DNA of 64,000 nt, taken from positions 124,001 to 188,000 of the forward strand of contig CAWBSY010000008.1 in assembly GCA_963791575.1 (NCBI GenBank), written 5' to 3'. Positions 63,511-64,000 of this stretch are shown in pieces. A program made the position numbers and the translations under genes. This DNA is from JAOAPG01 sp963791575. GTDB lineage: Bacteria > Acidobacteriota > Terriglobia > Terriglobales > Acidobacteriaceae. Position 1 is the first letter of the stretch. Every line of letters starts with the position of its first letter. The notes under the pieces are model-generated. The model searched no databases. It was not told the origin of the DNA and saw only the letters and a list, made by a program, of their open reading frames with translations.

Positions 63511-64000
63511 TTGGCTAGGTTATTAGTGCTCGATGGCCACAGTGCCGCGGCATTGGCATTCACTCGTTCCTTGGGACGAGCCGGACATTGGGTCTCGGTG
63601 GGCGCCAACCGGGAGATTTTCGCGGCGGCGGCATTGTCACGACATTGCCGGCTCAGTTTTGAATATCCGGTATCGACCGATGATGCAGCTGCATTTTCAG
63701 ATGCAGTGTTGGATTTTGTACGCAAGAACAAGATTGACCTCGTCCTCCCAATGACTGACTGGACGACACTCCCCATGTCGCGTTACAGAGAAAAGTTTGA
63801 AGGCGTTTCAAAAATCGCGCTACCTTTCCACGCAACCCTCGAACTTGCTTCTGACAAATACGCAACCGTGCGGCTCGCCCAGAGGTTAAATGTCCCTGCG
63901 CCGCCGACTTCATTGATCCAATCGATCCAGGATTTGCACTCTCTGAGTGAGCTTGGCTTTCCTCTTGTGGTGAAGGATCGTTCTTCTGCGCGCTGGGTCG
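63511..64000 (+). CDS. ATP-grasp family protein, N-terminal part (runs off right edge)
   Basis: The frame from TTG 63511 (AAAGGGG upstream) is open to the end of the window. Its N-terminus (LLVLDGHSAAALAFTRSLGR) is the pre-ATP-grasp Rossmann-like domain. Then come VLPMTDWTT, the ASDKYATVRLAQRLNVPAP lead-in and FPLVVKDR, where the ATP-binding Lys lies. The style matches carboxylate-amine ligases of surface-polysaccharide loci, but the specificity half is absent. Confidence 0.8.
   Translation, partial: MARLLVLDGHSAAALAFTRSLGRAGHWVSVGANREIFAAAALSRHCRLSFEYPVSTDDAAAFSDAVLDFVRKNKIDLVLPMTDWTTLPMSRYREKFEGVSKIALPFHATLELASDKYATVRLAQRLNVPAPPTSLIQSIQDLHSLSELGFPLVVKDRSSARWV

Noticed and set aside
1..64000. 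tRNA, rRNA, CRISPR, insertion sequence or phage genes
   Set aside because: None was seen by eye: no rRNA-like stretch, no repeat-spacer array, no transposase or integrase frame. Short RNA genes could be missed without a covariance search.

Overview
The window looks like chromosomal DNA of a soil-type Acidobacteriota (Koribacter/Terriglobia-like). This is inferred from gene content and protein style: a secreted GH2 exo-glucosaminidase, an OmpA-like barrel protein with Ig-like inserts, PilZ proteins, NtrC-type regulators, AsnB-type and FkbH-type genes in a large exopolysaccharide region, and degenerate intergenic repeats. No rRNA, tRNA, CRISPR array, transposase or phage gene was seen, so the assignment is not proven.

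Region 1 (1-31.8 kb) is mostly housekeeping and is well preserved. It holds a partial FAD oxidoreductase, a permease remnant, a PhzF-family isomerase, the GH2 enzyme, a PpiD-like foldase, MalQ, a two-gene ABC transporter, an XRE regulator with a zinc-ribbon-like N-terminus, an HD protein and a GAF-TM-AMIN-amidase fusion. Next come a sugar-nucleotide epimerase, EngB, a DUF2203 protein, an M28 peptidase, PilZ proteins, TsaE, FabI, an MFS exporter, a GT39-like glycosyltransferase, an NtrC-type histidine kinase/response regulator pair and an OmpA-like envelope protein.

Region 2 (31.8-41.7 kb) is a patch of disrupted genes. A BNR-repeat protein, a single-domain response regulator, a histidine kinase, an asparagine synthase and a heparinase II/III-like lyase carry at least six frameshifts or internal stops between them. 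The sigma-54 activator at 35.7-37.1 kb is intact. The patch is either local gene decay or a stretch of poor consensus sequence; the sequence alone cannot decide.

Region 3 (37-64 kb) is an exopolysaccharide region. On the plus strand lie a GDP-mannose/UDP-glucose 6-dehydrogenase, a FemAB-like acyltransferase and a sulfotransferase. On the minus strand is a run of methyltransferase, VOC protein, FkbH-like protein, acyl carrier protein and acyltransferase. Two homologous secreted propeller-like proteins flank a polysaccharide deacetylase. A second minus-strand run (62.97 to 56.03 kb) holds a fused ATP sulfurylase/APS kinase, a TauE-type permease, a PAP phosphatase-like enzyme, another deacetylase, a Wzx-type flippase and a second FemAB-like protein. 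Together these genes predict an exported uronate-containing polysaccharide that is deacetylated, acylated and sulfated, with the PAPS supply-and-recycling genes inside the export operon. A partial ATP-grasp gene runs off the right edge.
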